Position numbers and translations under genes: made by a program. Of a stretch of DNA of 55,416 nt, positions 1 to 8,038 are shown in pieces (the first letter of the stretch is position 1; every line of letters starts with the position of its first letter). The notes under the pieces are model-generated. The model saw nothing but the letters and a program-made list of their open reading frames with translations. It searched no databases and was not told the origin of the DNA. The DNA is from Acaryochloris sp. IP29b_bin.137 (lineage in GTDB: Bacteria; Cyanobacteriota; Cyanobacteriia; Thermosynechococcales; Thermosynechococcaceae): positions 1-55,416 of the forward strand of contig NZ_JANQOP010000040.1 of NCBI RefSeq assembly GCF_028285745.1. The letters are read 5' to 3'.

Positions 1-343
1 ACAGCCCAAGTTAGTGCTCAATCAATGGGCGGCGGCTTCTGTCAACAGTACATTGCAAACCGTTGTCCAAAGTGGGACGGGCGTTGCTGCTCAGATTGGT
101 CGTCCGGCTGCAGGGAAGACGGGGACCACTTCATCCGAACGAGATGTTTGGTTTGTCGGCTATGTACCTCAGCTGTCAGTGGCGGTATGGGCCGGCAATG
201 ATAACTATGCCCGCATCGGAGCGGGAGCGACGGGGGGCGGGTGGATGGCCCCGGTTTGGCGAGAGTTTATGAGTGAGGTCCTCAAAGACACCCCTGTCCA
301 ATATTTTGAGCCACCTTCTAAATTCGAGAAGCCTAAAGGGTAG
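1..343 (+). CDS. Class A penicillin-binding protein, C-terminal part (5' end outside window)
   Basis: The reading frame is open from the first complete codon (base 2) to TAG at 341-343, so the gene enters from the left. It is the end of the transpeptidase domain of a bifunctional peptidoglycan synthase: AAGKTGTTSSERDVWFVGY contains the KTG box, followed by the VWAGNDN strand and the APVWREFM segment near the C terminus. Nearly every block is matched by the intact paralogue at 36222-38156, including the QPKLVL stretch before the domain end. The enzyme would sit in the plasma membrane with its catalytic domains in the periplasm and cross-link peptide stems. The GTG at 14 is an internal Val codon, not a start. 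Confidence 0.9.
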   Translation, partial: QPKLVLNQWAAASVNSTLQTVVQSGTGVAAQIGRPAAGKTGTTSSERDVWFVGYVPQLSVAVWAGNDNYARIGAGATGGGWMAPVWREFMSEVLKDTPVQYFEPPSKFEKPKG

Positions 344-405
344 ATCTCACCCCAGTATTCTTCTGAGGTACGTCATCATGGAATTAGTGATGTCTTGGAA
401 GACTG

Positions 406-660
406 GTGATGTTCCCCTTCTGCTGCCAATCGAATACTGGCCATCAACCAAAATCGAGAGAAAACTATCGACAGCACCAGCTTGAATTCCTGAAGATGAT
501 CCAAGACCATTTAGAAGCAGGTTTAGCTGTTGTTAGCGCAGCCGTTCAAACTATTGAGGCTCAAATTCAAAATTCCAATTCTCGACAGGGGAGGCCATCT
601 GATAGCCCTACAGCAACAAATTGTGCCCATGTAATGACTATATGGCCTGTATCGAACTAA
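406..660 (+). CDS. Possible small hypothetical protein or gene remnant
   Basis: An 84-codon frame lies between the PBP gene and the SprT-like gene. The middle (roughly residues 15-60, around ENYRQHQLEFLKMIQDHLEAG) looks like a real amphipathic helix, with regular Leu/Ile spacing and a poly-polar linker after it. The first 12 residues (MMFPFCCQ...) and the last 20 look non-coding, and a neighbouring frame carries a plausible N-terminal continuation just upstream, so the gene may be frameshifted. I do not recognise the family. No clear ribosome binding site is visible. Confidence 0.25.
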   Translation: MMFPFCCQSNTGHQPKSRENYRQHQLEFLKMIQDHLEAGLAVVSAAVQTIEAQIQNSNSRQGRPSDSPTATNCAHVMTIWPVSN

Positions 661-724
661 AGATATCCTTAATCCTGCATAAGTTTGATATCCTGCAGTT
701 GGTTAATCCAACGACAGGCGTTTC

Positions 725-1936
725 ATGAGAATTAAGGGATTGGTGAAAGCCTCTAATCAAGTTAGAGATCAGCTTAAAATTGGCATCCCGATCAACGAAG
801 TTCCTCAGTTCAAACAATATGTAGCAGGATCAATCAAAACAACAGAGCAAATCTGTGCCAAAGCCAAGATTTCGCCCAATCAGTTACCTCTGCCTTCACG
901 AAAAGCCTATCAATTCTTGAAGAGCGTTGATCTGAAGAATTTGCCCATCGTCCAGCAGCACAGCCCACTCCAGAGCCAAAAACGGATCTCCATTCGTCAG
1001 ATCCGTCCCCAACATCAACGCCTGCAGTGTCAAATTGCTGAGGTTGCCAATGGCTCTGGATTAAAGTCAAAGCAAGGACAAGAGCTGGTCCAACAACTTC
1101 AACATACAGCACAGGACATTGAGGGCTTATGTGATCGCCAAGGGGCAACACCTGCGAACTTAACAGGGCAATCCCGGCAAATCTATTGTTGGGTCAAGTT
1201 TCTGCTGAGTGATGACAATCTTCAATCCCATCTCAATGCCGTACACACCTTTCAGCAGCTTTTGCAACTTGGCCTCGAACGGAAACAATCCTTGAATGCC
1301 AGCTATAAGGAGTTCAAAGATCCTAAAACCCTATCCATCGAGTTTGCAAATATGTCAGCGTTGTATCGCTGCAAACTGGGCAGTGAATCTGGAACCCTCA
1401 AGATCAATGAGGGATTTATCCTCGCTGACGCTTCAGTCCTGCAAGCTTTAGTGGATTCGATACTGAAAGGTAAGTCGCCTCAAACAACCCGTGTGTTCTT
1501 GGAATACTCTCTGTCAGAGGAGTTTGCAGAACTTCTGCTAGCAATGGAGCTTATAGTGGAGGATCTAGAGGAAACGGCACAAGGAAATGCCCATAATCTA
1601 GAAGAAGTGTTTAAGCGGGTGAATCAAGTCTATTTTAACGGCACCCTGAATCAACCTAAGCTTTGCTGGAGCCATACCTACAGCAAGCGTAAATTCGGCC
1701 ATTACGAGCCCAGCAGGGATCGGGTGGTGATCAGCCTGACTCTGGATTCAAAGAAGGTTCCTAGATATGTTGTCGATTTCGTGATGTACCACGAACTTCT
1801 TCACACCGTTCATGGGCATCGGATTCAAAATGGACGGTATCGTGTACATACTCCTGAATTCCGGGTCGATGAACGCCAGTTTAGTCAGTACTCGCAGGCA
1901 CAGCAGCACCTCAATCGCTTAGCCCAAGCTTCTTAG
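725..1936 (+). CDS. SprT-like zinc metalloprotease with long N-terminal extension
   Basis: A 403-residue protein whose last ~110 residues form a SprT-like domain. It has the FNGTLNQPKLCWS entry strand, then SRDRVVISLTL, then the zinc-binding motif HELLH at residues 356-360 and a further conserved His in VHTPEF. SprT-like domains are zinc metallopeptidases (Spartan family) that in eukaryotes degrade DNA-protein crosslinks; bacterial roles are poorly known. The first ~280 residues are helical, Gln-rich and unrecognised. A SprT domain normally stands alone at about 150-170 residues, so the extension is unusual. The stop codon overlaps the stop of a decayed nuclease gene on the other strand by two bases. 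ATG 725 is the only good start seen. Confidence 0.75.
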   Translation: MRIKGLVKASNQVRDQLKIGIPINEVPQFKQYVAGSIKTTEQICAKAKISPNQLPLPSRKAYQFLKSVDLKNLPIVQQHSPLQSQKRISIRQIRPQHQRLQCQIAEVANGSGLKSKQGQELVQQLQHTAQDIEGLCDRQGATPANLTGQSRQIYCWVKFLLSDDNLQSHLNAVHTFQQLLQLGLERKQSLNASYKEFKDPKTLSIEFANMSALYRCKLGSESGTLKINEGFILADASVLQALVDSILKGKSPQTTRVFLEYSLSEEFAELLLAMELIVEDLEETAQGNAHNLEEVFKRVNQVYFNGTLNQPKLCWSHTYSKRKFGHYEPSRDRVVISLTLDSKKVPRYVVDFVMYHELLHTVHGHRIQNGRYRVHTPEFRVDERQFSQYSQAQQHLNRLAQAS

Positions 1937-2220
1937 CTCTGGCGTTTACGATAATCCCACGGCATGAGCGGATCACTCTGATTCCAAAACTTCAATCTCT
2001 GTGATCGCGCCTCCTCCTCAGTGGCAATATACTGATCTGAAGTCTCCGAACAGCCACCGAGGTATTAATAATAAACCACGGCATACCCTTCGCTTACCAG
2101 CTTTAAATCCACTGATTTCCCCTTGGAATAAATCTTAGTGACTGTGCGCCTATATTGATCAGTGGTGATTTCTCGAAGCTTAACCACAGCTCCAGTTGGC
2201 AATCGTAATGGACTGGCCTT
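1933..2220 (-). pseudogene. Remnant of a thermonuclease-like (SNase-family) gene
   Basis: Reading the minus strand from 2220 to the TAA at 1933-1935 gives one frame with the hallmarks of the second half of a staphylococcal-nuclease-like protein: GAVVKLREITTDQYRRTV, then YSKGKSVDLKLV, EGYAVVYY, a YLGGCS segment, and an ending WNQSDPLMPWDYRKRQS. That frame is interrupted by TAA at 2065-2067, where family members usually have Gln. The N-terminal half of the nuclease is missing: upstream the sequence switches to a different gene fragment. Both the nonsense codon and the missing half say the gene is dead. Family assignment is by pattern recognition of the C-terminal signature. Confidence 0.6.
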
Positions 2221-2360
2221 CTATCTCCAAAACGCGCACTACACTTTGGGCAGACTCCTGTGAAATATGGGTGAGACGCCAGTACCTCTATCCGCTCCGA
2301 TGAGGTGAGATATCCCGGCCAGTCCTTGATCAACTCATCATCTTCAACAATTGACCCTAA
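2206..2360 (-). pseudogene. 3' half of a small Cys-rich gene, separated from its 5' half by IS1380
   Basis: The minus-strand frame running 2360 to about 2206 encodes a segment with PGYLTSSERIEVLASHPYF followed by GVCPKCSARFGD and VHYDC, which looks like a zinc-ribbon end. If the IS1380 element (2361-3821) and one CTAA copy are removed, this frame joins exactly in phase with the 62-codon gene at 3832-4020, with only the TGA at 3832-3834 in between. I infer that it was one gene of about 120-130 codons, with CxxC pairs in both halves, and that the TGA replaced a TGG. Its 3' end runs without spacer into the nuclease remnant, so a deletion also removed the last codons. Confidence 0.55.
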
Positions 2361-2376
2361 CCTGGATTATTCATGA
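2357..2376. repeat. Left end of IS1380 element: CTAA target duplication plus 16-bp terminal repeat
   Basis: CTAA at 2357-2360 is the target-site duplicate. The next 16 bases are the left terminal inverted repeat, identical to the complement of 3806-3821. The transposase stop codon (TGA, read from 2373-2371) lies inside this repeat. Confidence 0.9.
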
Positions 2377-3821
2377 CCCTATTGGATGCGACTTTAAAGT
2401 GAGTGGCATCGGGTCACATAACCGTTGAGCAATTAAGCGAATCTCTTTTTCAAAGGGACAAAATGTTGCAAGCTCCACAAGCACTCGTCGAGCAGACACC
2501 CTTACCCGAGCAGCCCCTTTAATCAGCACACATCGTAGACGTTCCACTTGAGCCGTCGCTAACTCTGTTCCCTGGGCAGCCTGTCGTAACGTAATCATCA
2601 GCAAATACGCTGCCTGTGCTAACAGGAGACGAAATTGATTTGCCGTGAAACGGTGGCAACTGAGTCGGTCTGCTTGAATGCCCCGCTTGAGTTCTTTAAT
2701 GGGATGCTCACTATCCCCACCACGCTGAACATAGAACGAGTCGTAGAGTTGCTGTGGACTGAGCATCATATTGGTCAGGACAAACCGAGGATTGGCCCCT
2801 TTGGGCAGATATTCAGCCTTCATCACCAGACGTCGAGGATAGTCCCAGGTGGCAGCCGCGTAGTAGACATCATCAAATAATCGAGCCTTTTGTTGGGTTC
2901 GACAATACTGGAGTCGGGCCTGCTCTAGTAAATTCGAGATTTTCCGCTTCAGCACAGCATTCGAGCTAGAGCCAATGGCATAGTGCATGCCAGAACGCTC
3001 ACAAACCGTCAGTATAATCCAGCATCAGCACGCAGAACAAGCGTCACATCTGGCCAGACTCGCTTGAGACGCCAAAATAGCCAACGCAGAATCCCGGCCA
3101 CTGCTTTACCGGGATGAGAGTTGCCTCGACGCAGTTGGCATACCAAGGGAAAACCACTCTGAGCTTCATTGATTAACACGGGAAAATACATATGCTGGCC
3201 ATAGTAGCCATGAAACGCACTCCCTTCCTGGTCACCATGAGTCGGGTCATCCCAACCGTCAATGTCTAAAACGATAGTCGATGGCGGGTGAGGATAACTG
3301 GCAATGAATCGGTCAATAAATTGACGGCGCATGGCTGCGGTCTGGCGAGCGGTGACCTGATTCTCTAGACGACTGATCGTCGGTTGACTCGCCAGTACGT
3401 TGGACTCAGGAATAGGCAAGCGCTCACAGGCGATTTTGAAGATGGGGTCATGCCGTAAACTATCGCTATCATTGGCATCCTCGTAGCCTCCGATGAGTTG
3501 GTATACCCGTTGAGTCACTAACTGAGGCAAGGGGTGGGTGAGTTTATCGGGGTCGCGCCACTCCTCTATACAGGCAGCAATATCTTGGCATATATGGACT
3601 CGTGACTCGGCTTGAGCAGCAAGTAAAATGCCAACATCTGAACTCAAGTCAAGGTCTGAAAATTGAACACATAACGGATGTTCTTGATAAAAGTCGAGGG
3701 TTACATCACTGTCACACGGTGTCATGGCACAATAAAGCTACAAATTTCTTGGAGAGCTTGAGTCTACTATGGTTCAAGCTCTTTTCTCTAGGGCACTCAA
3801 ATACCTCATGAATAATCCAGG
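2361..3821 (-). mobile_element. IS1380-family insertion sequence, 1461 bp, transposase broken
   Basis: The element is bounded by perfect 16-bp inverted repeats, CCTGGATTATTCATGA at 2361-2376 and its complement at 3806-3821. It is flanked by the 4-bp direct repeat CTAA at 2357-2360 and 3822-3825. Four-base duplications and ends starting with CCT are typical of the IS1380 family. The only gene is a transposase on the minus strand, now in two frames. Intact ends with a single defect in the transposase suggest a fairly recent insertion that could still be mobilised in trans if a functional relative exists. Confidence 0.9.
2371..3725 (-). pseudogene. IS1380-family transposase, frameshifted
   Basis: Two consecutive minus-strand frames make up one DDE transposase. 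The first (3725 to about 3009) carries the DIDGWDDPTHG block with the first catalytic Asp, the FHGYYGQHMYFPV strand and the second Asp in RADAG. The second (about 3003 to 2371) resumes with VCERSGMHYAIG and carries the Y-VQRGGDSEHPIKELK block with the catalytic Glu. Between RADAGLY and VCERSG, around 3005-3015, the frame shifts and a few residues usual in the family are missing, so a small deletion is likely. Total length matches IS1380 transposases of about 440-460 residues. No slippery sequence is evident, so programmed frameshifting is unlikely. Confidence 0.85.
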
Positions 3822-3825
3822 CTAA
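3806..3825. repeat. Right end of IS1380 element: 16-bp terminal repeat plus CTAA target duplication
   Basis: TCATGAATAATCCAGG at 3806-3821 is the exact complement of the left end, and CTAA at 3822-3825 repeats the bases at 2357-2360. Confidence 0.9.
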
Positions 3826-3831
3826 TGGTTG

Positions 3832-4020
3832 TCAGTTCTCAACCACTTCCACAAAGTCAGGGCAAGGATTCTGATCCGGGCCACAGGGGTGGATGGCACA
3901 GACGAGGAAGCCTTCAGCGAGGTATCCACTGAAGCGATCGCATCTATGGCAGGGGCTATCATTGAGAGTCATGATAACTATTGGGGTACCTCTCCACTCT
4001 AAGGCTTGGGTTTGATACAT
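3832..4020 (-). CDS. Small Cys-rich protein, probably the surviving 5' half of a split gene
   Basis: This 62-codon gene starts at ATG 4020, inside the last 22 bases of the SRAP gene, so the two are translationally linked. It has a CxxC pair (CHRC) near residue 23, then GFLVCAIHPCGP and CPDF, a pattern I associate with small cyanobacterial proteins that carry two Cys clusters. It ends at TGA 3832-3834, only six bases before the IS1380 target site. The same frame continues beyond the element into another Cys-pair segment (2206-2360). I infer that the TGA is a nonsense mutation and the original protein was about twice as long. Function unknown; metal binding is likely from the cysteines. Confidence 0.6.
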   Translation of the reverse strand: MYQTQALEWRGTPIVIMTLNDSPCHRCDRFSGYLAEGFLVCAIHPCGPDQNPCPDFVEVVEN

Positions 4021-4655
4021 TCTGGCCTATCCACTTTTGCGTTATTGACCAATTTTGATACGGGAGTTGCTCTTAGATGTTGAATCCGCTCAGAATCAAA
4101 CAGATGAAACAATTGTTTTGGGCTCTGGATATCAAAATCCAACCAAGTGGAATAATCTTCAGGGTCAAGAATTACGGGCATTCTTTGATGGACTGGAGCA
4201 ACAACAGCGTTAGGTTGGGTCGTCAAGATTGTACAGGTTTCTATTTCATTCCAAGACTCCCATAAGCCAGCCAAAGCAAAGGGTTTAGCTTGAGCCCTAC
4301 TGAAGTAGTAGGGCTGCTTCGTACTTTTATCAATCTTCTGCCATTCATAGAACCCACTAGCAGGGATCAGGCAGCGCCGATATTTCAATGCTGATCGGAA
4401 AGCGGGCTTCTCATGGGCTGTTTCACACCTTGCATTAATCAACTTGTAGCCAATGCTTGGATCTTTAGCCCAGCTTGGGATTAAACCCCATTGCATCAGC
4501 CGAAATTCACGAGGTTGATGCTGCAACTGCCGAATCACGGCGACGGGCTGGCTGGGGGCAATATTGTATCGAGGGGGGAAATCGGGGACATTTTGGAGGC
4601 CAAACGCTGTAGCTATCTCCTCTGATGAAGCAAGAAAAGCAAATCGCCCACACAT
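3999..4655 (-). CDS. SRAP-domain protein (HMCES/YedK-type abasic-site crosslinker)
   Basis: A 218-residue SRAP protein of normal length. It begins MCGRFAF, so Cys2 becomes the N-terminal nucleophile after Met removal; in YedK/HMCES this Cys forms a thiazolidine crosslink with abasic sites in single-stranded DNA, shielding them from error-prone processing. Other family blocks are present: RYNIAPSQPVAVI, WGLIPSWAKD, LINARCETAHEKPAF with the conserved Asn, GFYEW with the catalytic Glu, and the HQRMPVIL block with the conserved His. It acts in the cytoplasm on damaged DNA. The downstream Cys-rich gene overlaps its end. The remnants around it include a nuclease and a transposase, but no repair operon is visible. 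Confidence 0.9.
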   Translation of the reverse strand: MCGRFAFLASSEEIATAFGLQNVPDFPPRYNIAPSQPVAVIRQLQHQPREFRLMQWGLIPSWAKDPSIGYKLINARCETAHEKPAFRSALKYRRCLIPASGFYEWQKIDKSTKQPYYFSRAQAKPFALAGLWESWNEIETCTILTTQPNAVVAPVHQRMPVILDPEDYSTWLDFDIQSPKQLFHLFDSERIQHLRATPVSKLVNNAKVDRPECIKPKP

Positions 4656-4879
4656 AATCCTTGCACCTCTGGGTTATGAATTTGGTCTAGTTGACTGACA
4701 AAAGTTTAGCCTTCTAGGACTCTAATGCCAGAGGTGCCTTAGATTTGGCAAGTCTTAAGGGGAGCAAGCATTCTGGCATCAGATTCGACTCACGCACCAG
4801 AATGCTTAAAAAAACTCTCCTCTCTACCATGCCCTGCACAACTGGATTGGTCAACCAGGGGATTGGGCATACCTGAGCT

Positions 4880-5510
4880 ACCTGTATTTGGTTGATGATT
4901 GCAGTGATGCAAACAGGTAGCGTCAGCCTCACCAGATGGATCGTCTATGTACCCTGTAGAGGGAAATTTGCCCAAAGCATTCAACGCCGAATTCAACGCT
5001 GGTTGTATAATCCGCGCATCAATATCCATCGACTCTATAAACCACTCATTAAGCAGCCTTGGCCGATTGGAAAGACAAAGATATCTTTCTGGCGCTAAAT
5101 ACCTCACTGTTCTGGGATGAATATTGTCTGGTGCGACTGTGTGTAGTCTATCGAGGACGAGCCTTGCCTGTGGTATGGCGAGTCCTAGAACATCGGAGTG
5201 CCAGTGTCTCCTTCGAGCAATATCAGCAGATGGTGCAGCAAGCTTGCCGACGGCTGCCCACAAAAAACGGGGGGTGCTATTGGCGGAACGAGGGTTTATC
5301 CACGTCAAACTCATGCAACTGCTGACGCCTCAGTTAGGCTGGTACTATCGCCTCCGCTTCAAAAGTAATAGTTGGATTTATCGAGTCGGGAAGGGGTGGT
5401 GCCAACTCAAGGACTTCCACTTCAATCGAGGTGAAGCGTTGTGTTTGCACAATGTTCGGCTCCATAAGGGGGTAAAGATGGGGGTTACTGTAAACCTCCA
5501 AATCCCCTAA
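4880..5510 (+). pseudogene. IS4-like transposase remnant
   Basis: Three plus-strand frames together spell the N-terminal two thirds of an IS4-type DDE transposase. The first (to about 5055) has the helical block FAQSIQRRIQRWLYNPRI and NIHRLYKPLIKQ. The second (about 5055-5270) has DIFLALNTSLFWDEYCLVRL and GRALPVVWRVLEH. The third (about 5270-5500) has VLLAERGFIHVKLM, QLGWYYRLRFKS and GWCQLKDFHFNRGE. There are frameshifts near 5055 and 5270, and the 3' third is missing. Relatives as I recall them read ALDTS and LADRGF at the two Asp positions; here these are N and E, so the catalytic triad appears lost as well. I could not identify terminal repeats. Confidence 0.7.
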
Positions 5511-5608
5511 ATCACCCTAAAAATACTGTCTTATTGACAATGGGATAGGGTAAAAATGGGCTTTGGGTGGAGCTCCAAAGTCTTACTGGTATTGAGTTAT
5601 AGCGGGAA

Positions 5609-5681
<73 letters not shown>

Positions 5682-5778
5682 TTGTTATCGAAAATGTATT
5701 GTAGCAGACTGTTGCTAGCTTTACCCATAAATTCAATAAACCCAGCATAATGGATGCAACTTTATCTCGGTTTCTCCC

Positions 5779-6294
5779 ATGCCTTCAGGCCGCACCCATG
5801 ACCAAATTACGCTAGGGATGCTTCCCGGCATCGCTGTTGTTGCGCTGATTCTGAGTCGGAGTGCCAGCCAGACCCTCAGTCTATGTGGTGCCTTTCTGTT
5901 CAGCGGGCTGATGTTTGGGCCTGATCTCGATATTTACTCTGTCCAGTACAAGCGGTGGGGCTGGTTAAGAGTGATTTGGTTGCCCTATCAGAAACTATTG
6001 CACCATCGTTCTTGGCTCTCTCATGGTCCCATTATTGGTACAGCCATCCGGCTAACATATCTTGGAGCCTGGCTGGGAATTGGAATGGTGCTGACAAGAG
6101 TACTGTTGGCTCAGGGTTGGAATATTTCTGTAGATAGCCACAGCCTTGTGCAACAGGCAGAGCAACAAAGCAGACGTTATCTGCCAGAAGGACTAGCGAT
6201 CTTACTGGGGCTAGAACTAGGAGCTATGAGTCATTCCTTTAGCGATACTCTCGGATCATTGTGCAAGTCAGCCTTTAAGTGGCTTAAGCCTTAA
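5779..6294 (+). CDS. DUF2227 putative metal-binding membrane protein
   Basis: A 171-residue protein beginning MPSGRTHD, the signature start of the cyanobacterial DUF2227 family. Conserved His and Asp residues lie in RTHD, GPDLDIYS, HHRSWLSHGP and MSHSFSDT and could bind a metal, as proposed for the family. Hydrophobic segments at about residues 13-50, 87-112 and 145-160 suggest an integral membrane protein. The His/Asp arrangement resembles membrane-bound hydrolases of the LexA-binding/YdjM type, but no activity is established. ATG 5779 fits the family start exactly. It is a single gene; the next gene begins 78 bases downstream. Confidence 0.85.
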   Translation: MPSGRTHDQITLGMLPGIAVVALILSRSASQTLSLCGAFLFSGLMFGPDLDIYSVQYKRWGWLRVIWLPYQKLLHHRSWLSHGPIIGTAIRLTYLGAWLGIGMVLTRVLLAQGWNISVDSHSLVQQAEQQSRRYLPEGLAILLGLELGAMSHSFSDTLGSLCKSAFKWLKP

Positions 6295-6372
6295 ACCTCC
6301 TAGCTTCTCTGCCAGCAATCTTGACCACTTCTCTTGAATTGCTAGCTATATGACTGGTAAATAGCGCATCAT

Positions 6373-7620
6373 ATGGTTAGCCCTCACAATTGTGATGCCA
6401 TGCCTAGTTCCGAATCCCCCGCCAGATTGCAAATTGTCACGGCAGCCAGTGTCCTAACTGAGGGCGTTCAACTCCATGTTCCAGTCCTGATTACTCAGAT
6501 TGCATCCGCCTCAATGATGCGAACGTTGCATGCAGCTTTGCAAGCCGCATTTTCCTTGGATTATCCCGTCAGTATTGTGGGAGAACTGGCTGCTGATGAT
6601 CCACAGCTCTCGCAAACCACCCTAGAACAAATCGGTGATAAGAAGGGGATTTCCTACCCTGCCGTTATCTATCTACCAGCGCAGGTATCGGCAGTGACGA
6701 TCGCAGTTCAGCAACTCGTAGAAGTGGTTGCTAAGCTGAGATCGCCTGATGGGGGCTGTCCTTGGGATCTGGAACAAACCCCTCAAAGCCTTACCCCTTA
6801 TATTATTGAAGAGGCTTACGAAACCATTGATGCCATCCAGTCCGGCAGAGCTGAAGCGATGACGGAGGAGTTGGGGGATTTACTTTTACAAGTGGTGCTC
6901 CAGGCTCAAATTGCCAGTGAGCAAGACCTGTTCAGTTTAGAAGAGATTGCTCAAGGCATTACCAAAAAGCTGATTCGTCGCCATCCCCATGTCTTTGCCG
7001 ATGTGGAAGCCAATAGTGTTGAAGAAGTGCGCGCCAATTGGGAAGACATCAAAGCGGCCGAGAAAGGCGAAGCGACCGGTAAAACGCAAGCCTTGAGTGC
7101 CAAGATGCAGCGATATACTCGCAGCTTACCGCCTCTGATGGCTGGACTAAAACTATCGGAGAAAGCCGCTGCCGCCGGGTTAGAATGGCAAGATTTGAAT
7201 GATGTGTGGACGAAGTTCTATGAGGAGTTGGCCGAGTTTCAGGAATCTCTATTGCAAAGCGATACGGAACATCAACTTTCTGAATTAGGCGATCTCTTTT
7301 TTACGCTGGTGAATGTCGCTCGGTGGTGTCAACTCGATCCGACCGCTGCGTTGCGCAGTACGAATAAGAAATTGATTGACCGGATCTCCACCATTGAAGC
7401 CCAGACCACCAAGCCTTTGGCAGAACATACCTTTGAAGAACTTGAAGCGCTCTGGCAAGCGGCCAAACAGCAGCTTGAGCTTGAGGCTGCCGTTCCAGCT
7501 CCGACCCCGGTGAAGGACGAGGCCGAAGTTCTGAGGGAAGGCTTACCCACAGCTTTTGTTGCACCTGAGGGGCGTCTATCGACCAGTGATCCAACCAATT
7601 CTGAATTACCTTCTCCCTAA
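6373..7620 (+). CDS. mazG: Nucleoside triphosphate pyrophosphohydrolase MazG
   Basis: MazG hydrolyses NTPs and dNTPs to monophosphates and pyrophosphate, clearing non-canonical nucleotides. Two MazG repeats are visible. The first, from about residue 115, has the CPWD motif near 128-131, then EEAYE near 147 and EELGDLLLQ near 166, the Mg-binding Glu/Asp set. The second repeat, around residues 250-340, has the matching ELGDLFFTLVN helix. Residues 1-115 resemble the tail of the tetrapyrrole-methylase-like domain often fused to MazG in cyanobacteria, here shortened. The C-terminal ~45 residues are Pro/Glu-rich and unmatched. The next gene starts 40 bases downstream, so mazG probably heads a three-gene unit ending in cobQ. 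Confidence 0.9.
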   Translation: MVSPHNCDAMPSSESPARLQIVTAASVLTEGVQLHVPVLITQIASASMMRTLHAALQAAFSLDYPVSIVGELAADDPQLSQTTLEQIGDKKGISYPAVIYLPAQVSAVTIAVQQLVEVVAKLRSPDGGCPWDLEQTPQSLTPYIIEEAYETIDAIQSGRAEAMTEELGDLLLQVVLQAQIASEQDLFSLEEIAQGITKKLIRRHPHVFADVEANSVEEVRANWEDIKAAEKGEATGKTQALSAKMQRYTRSLPPLMAGLKLSEKAAAAGLEWQDLNDVWTKFYEELAEFQESLLQSDTEHQLSELGDLFFTLVNVARWCQLDPTAALRSTNKKLIDRISTIEAQTTKPLAEHTFEELEALWQAAKQQLELEAAVPAPTPVKDEAEVLREGLPTAFVAPEGRLSTSDPTNSELPSP

Positions 7621-7660
7621 TTCGGATTACAGTTAAGAATATTGTCTGTCCGCTCAATTT

Positions 7661-8038
7661 ATGCATTATCCCCGTCCTACGATTAACCGGGCTGTCCGGG
7701 CTGTAGCTTGCAGTCCCTTTACGATTCATCTATTGGCAACGATGCGATCACACAGTGTATCGCTGCAAGAGATGTGCGATCGCAGTGGGGTTATCGCAGG
7801 CTATACCCAAACTGCTCTGTCGGAGCGGCAAGCAGAAGATACCTTATTGTGGCTGATTCAAGTTGGTCTTTTGCGTCGAGAGGTGGACGGTCAAGGTCTG
7901 ACGGATAGTTTTCGCCTCACCCCCTTAGGCCGTCAACTGGTGGATCAGTGGCAGCATCAGGGTAAGGATATCCCCAACCCTTCCCTCGCTGACCGCTGCC
8001 AGAATCTTTGCCAACGTTGGGTCCGAATCCCCGTCTAA
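7661..8038 (+). CDS. Npun_F0494-type conserved cyanobacterial protein
   Basis: A 125-residue protein with the pattern of the Npun_F0494 family: an N-terminal YPRPTINRAVRAV segment, then a helical region and a C-terminal LLRREVDGQGLTDSFRLTP block that looks like a winged-helix wing. No enzymatic motif is visible. A small DNA-binding or adaptor role would be a guess from the wing-like shape only. It sits between mazG and cobQ in the same direction, and its TAA shares one base with the cobQ ATG (TAATG at 8036-8040), so the two are translationally coupled. Confidence 0.7.
   Translation: MHYPRPTINRAVRAVACSPFTIHLLATMRSHSVSLQEMCDRSGVIAGYTQTALSERQAEDTLLWLIQVGLLRREVDGQGLTDSFRLTPLGRQLVDQWQHQGKDIPNPSLADRCQNLCQRWVRIPV

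Noticed and set aside
2990-3030. Programmed frameshift in the IS1380 transposase
   Set aside because: No slippery heptamer, and several residues normally present between the two halves are missing, so a deletion is the simpler explanation.
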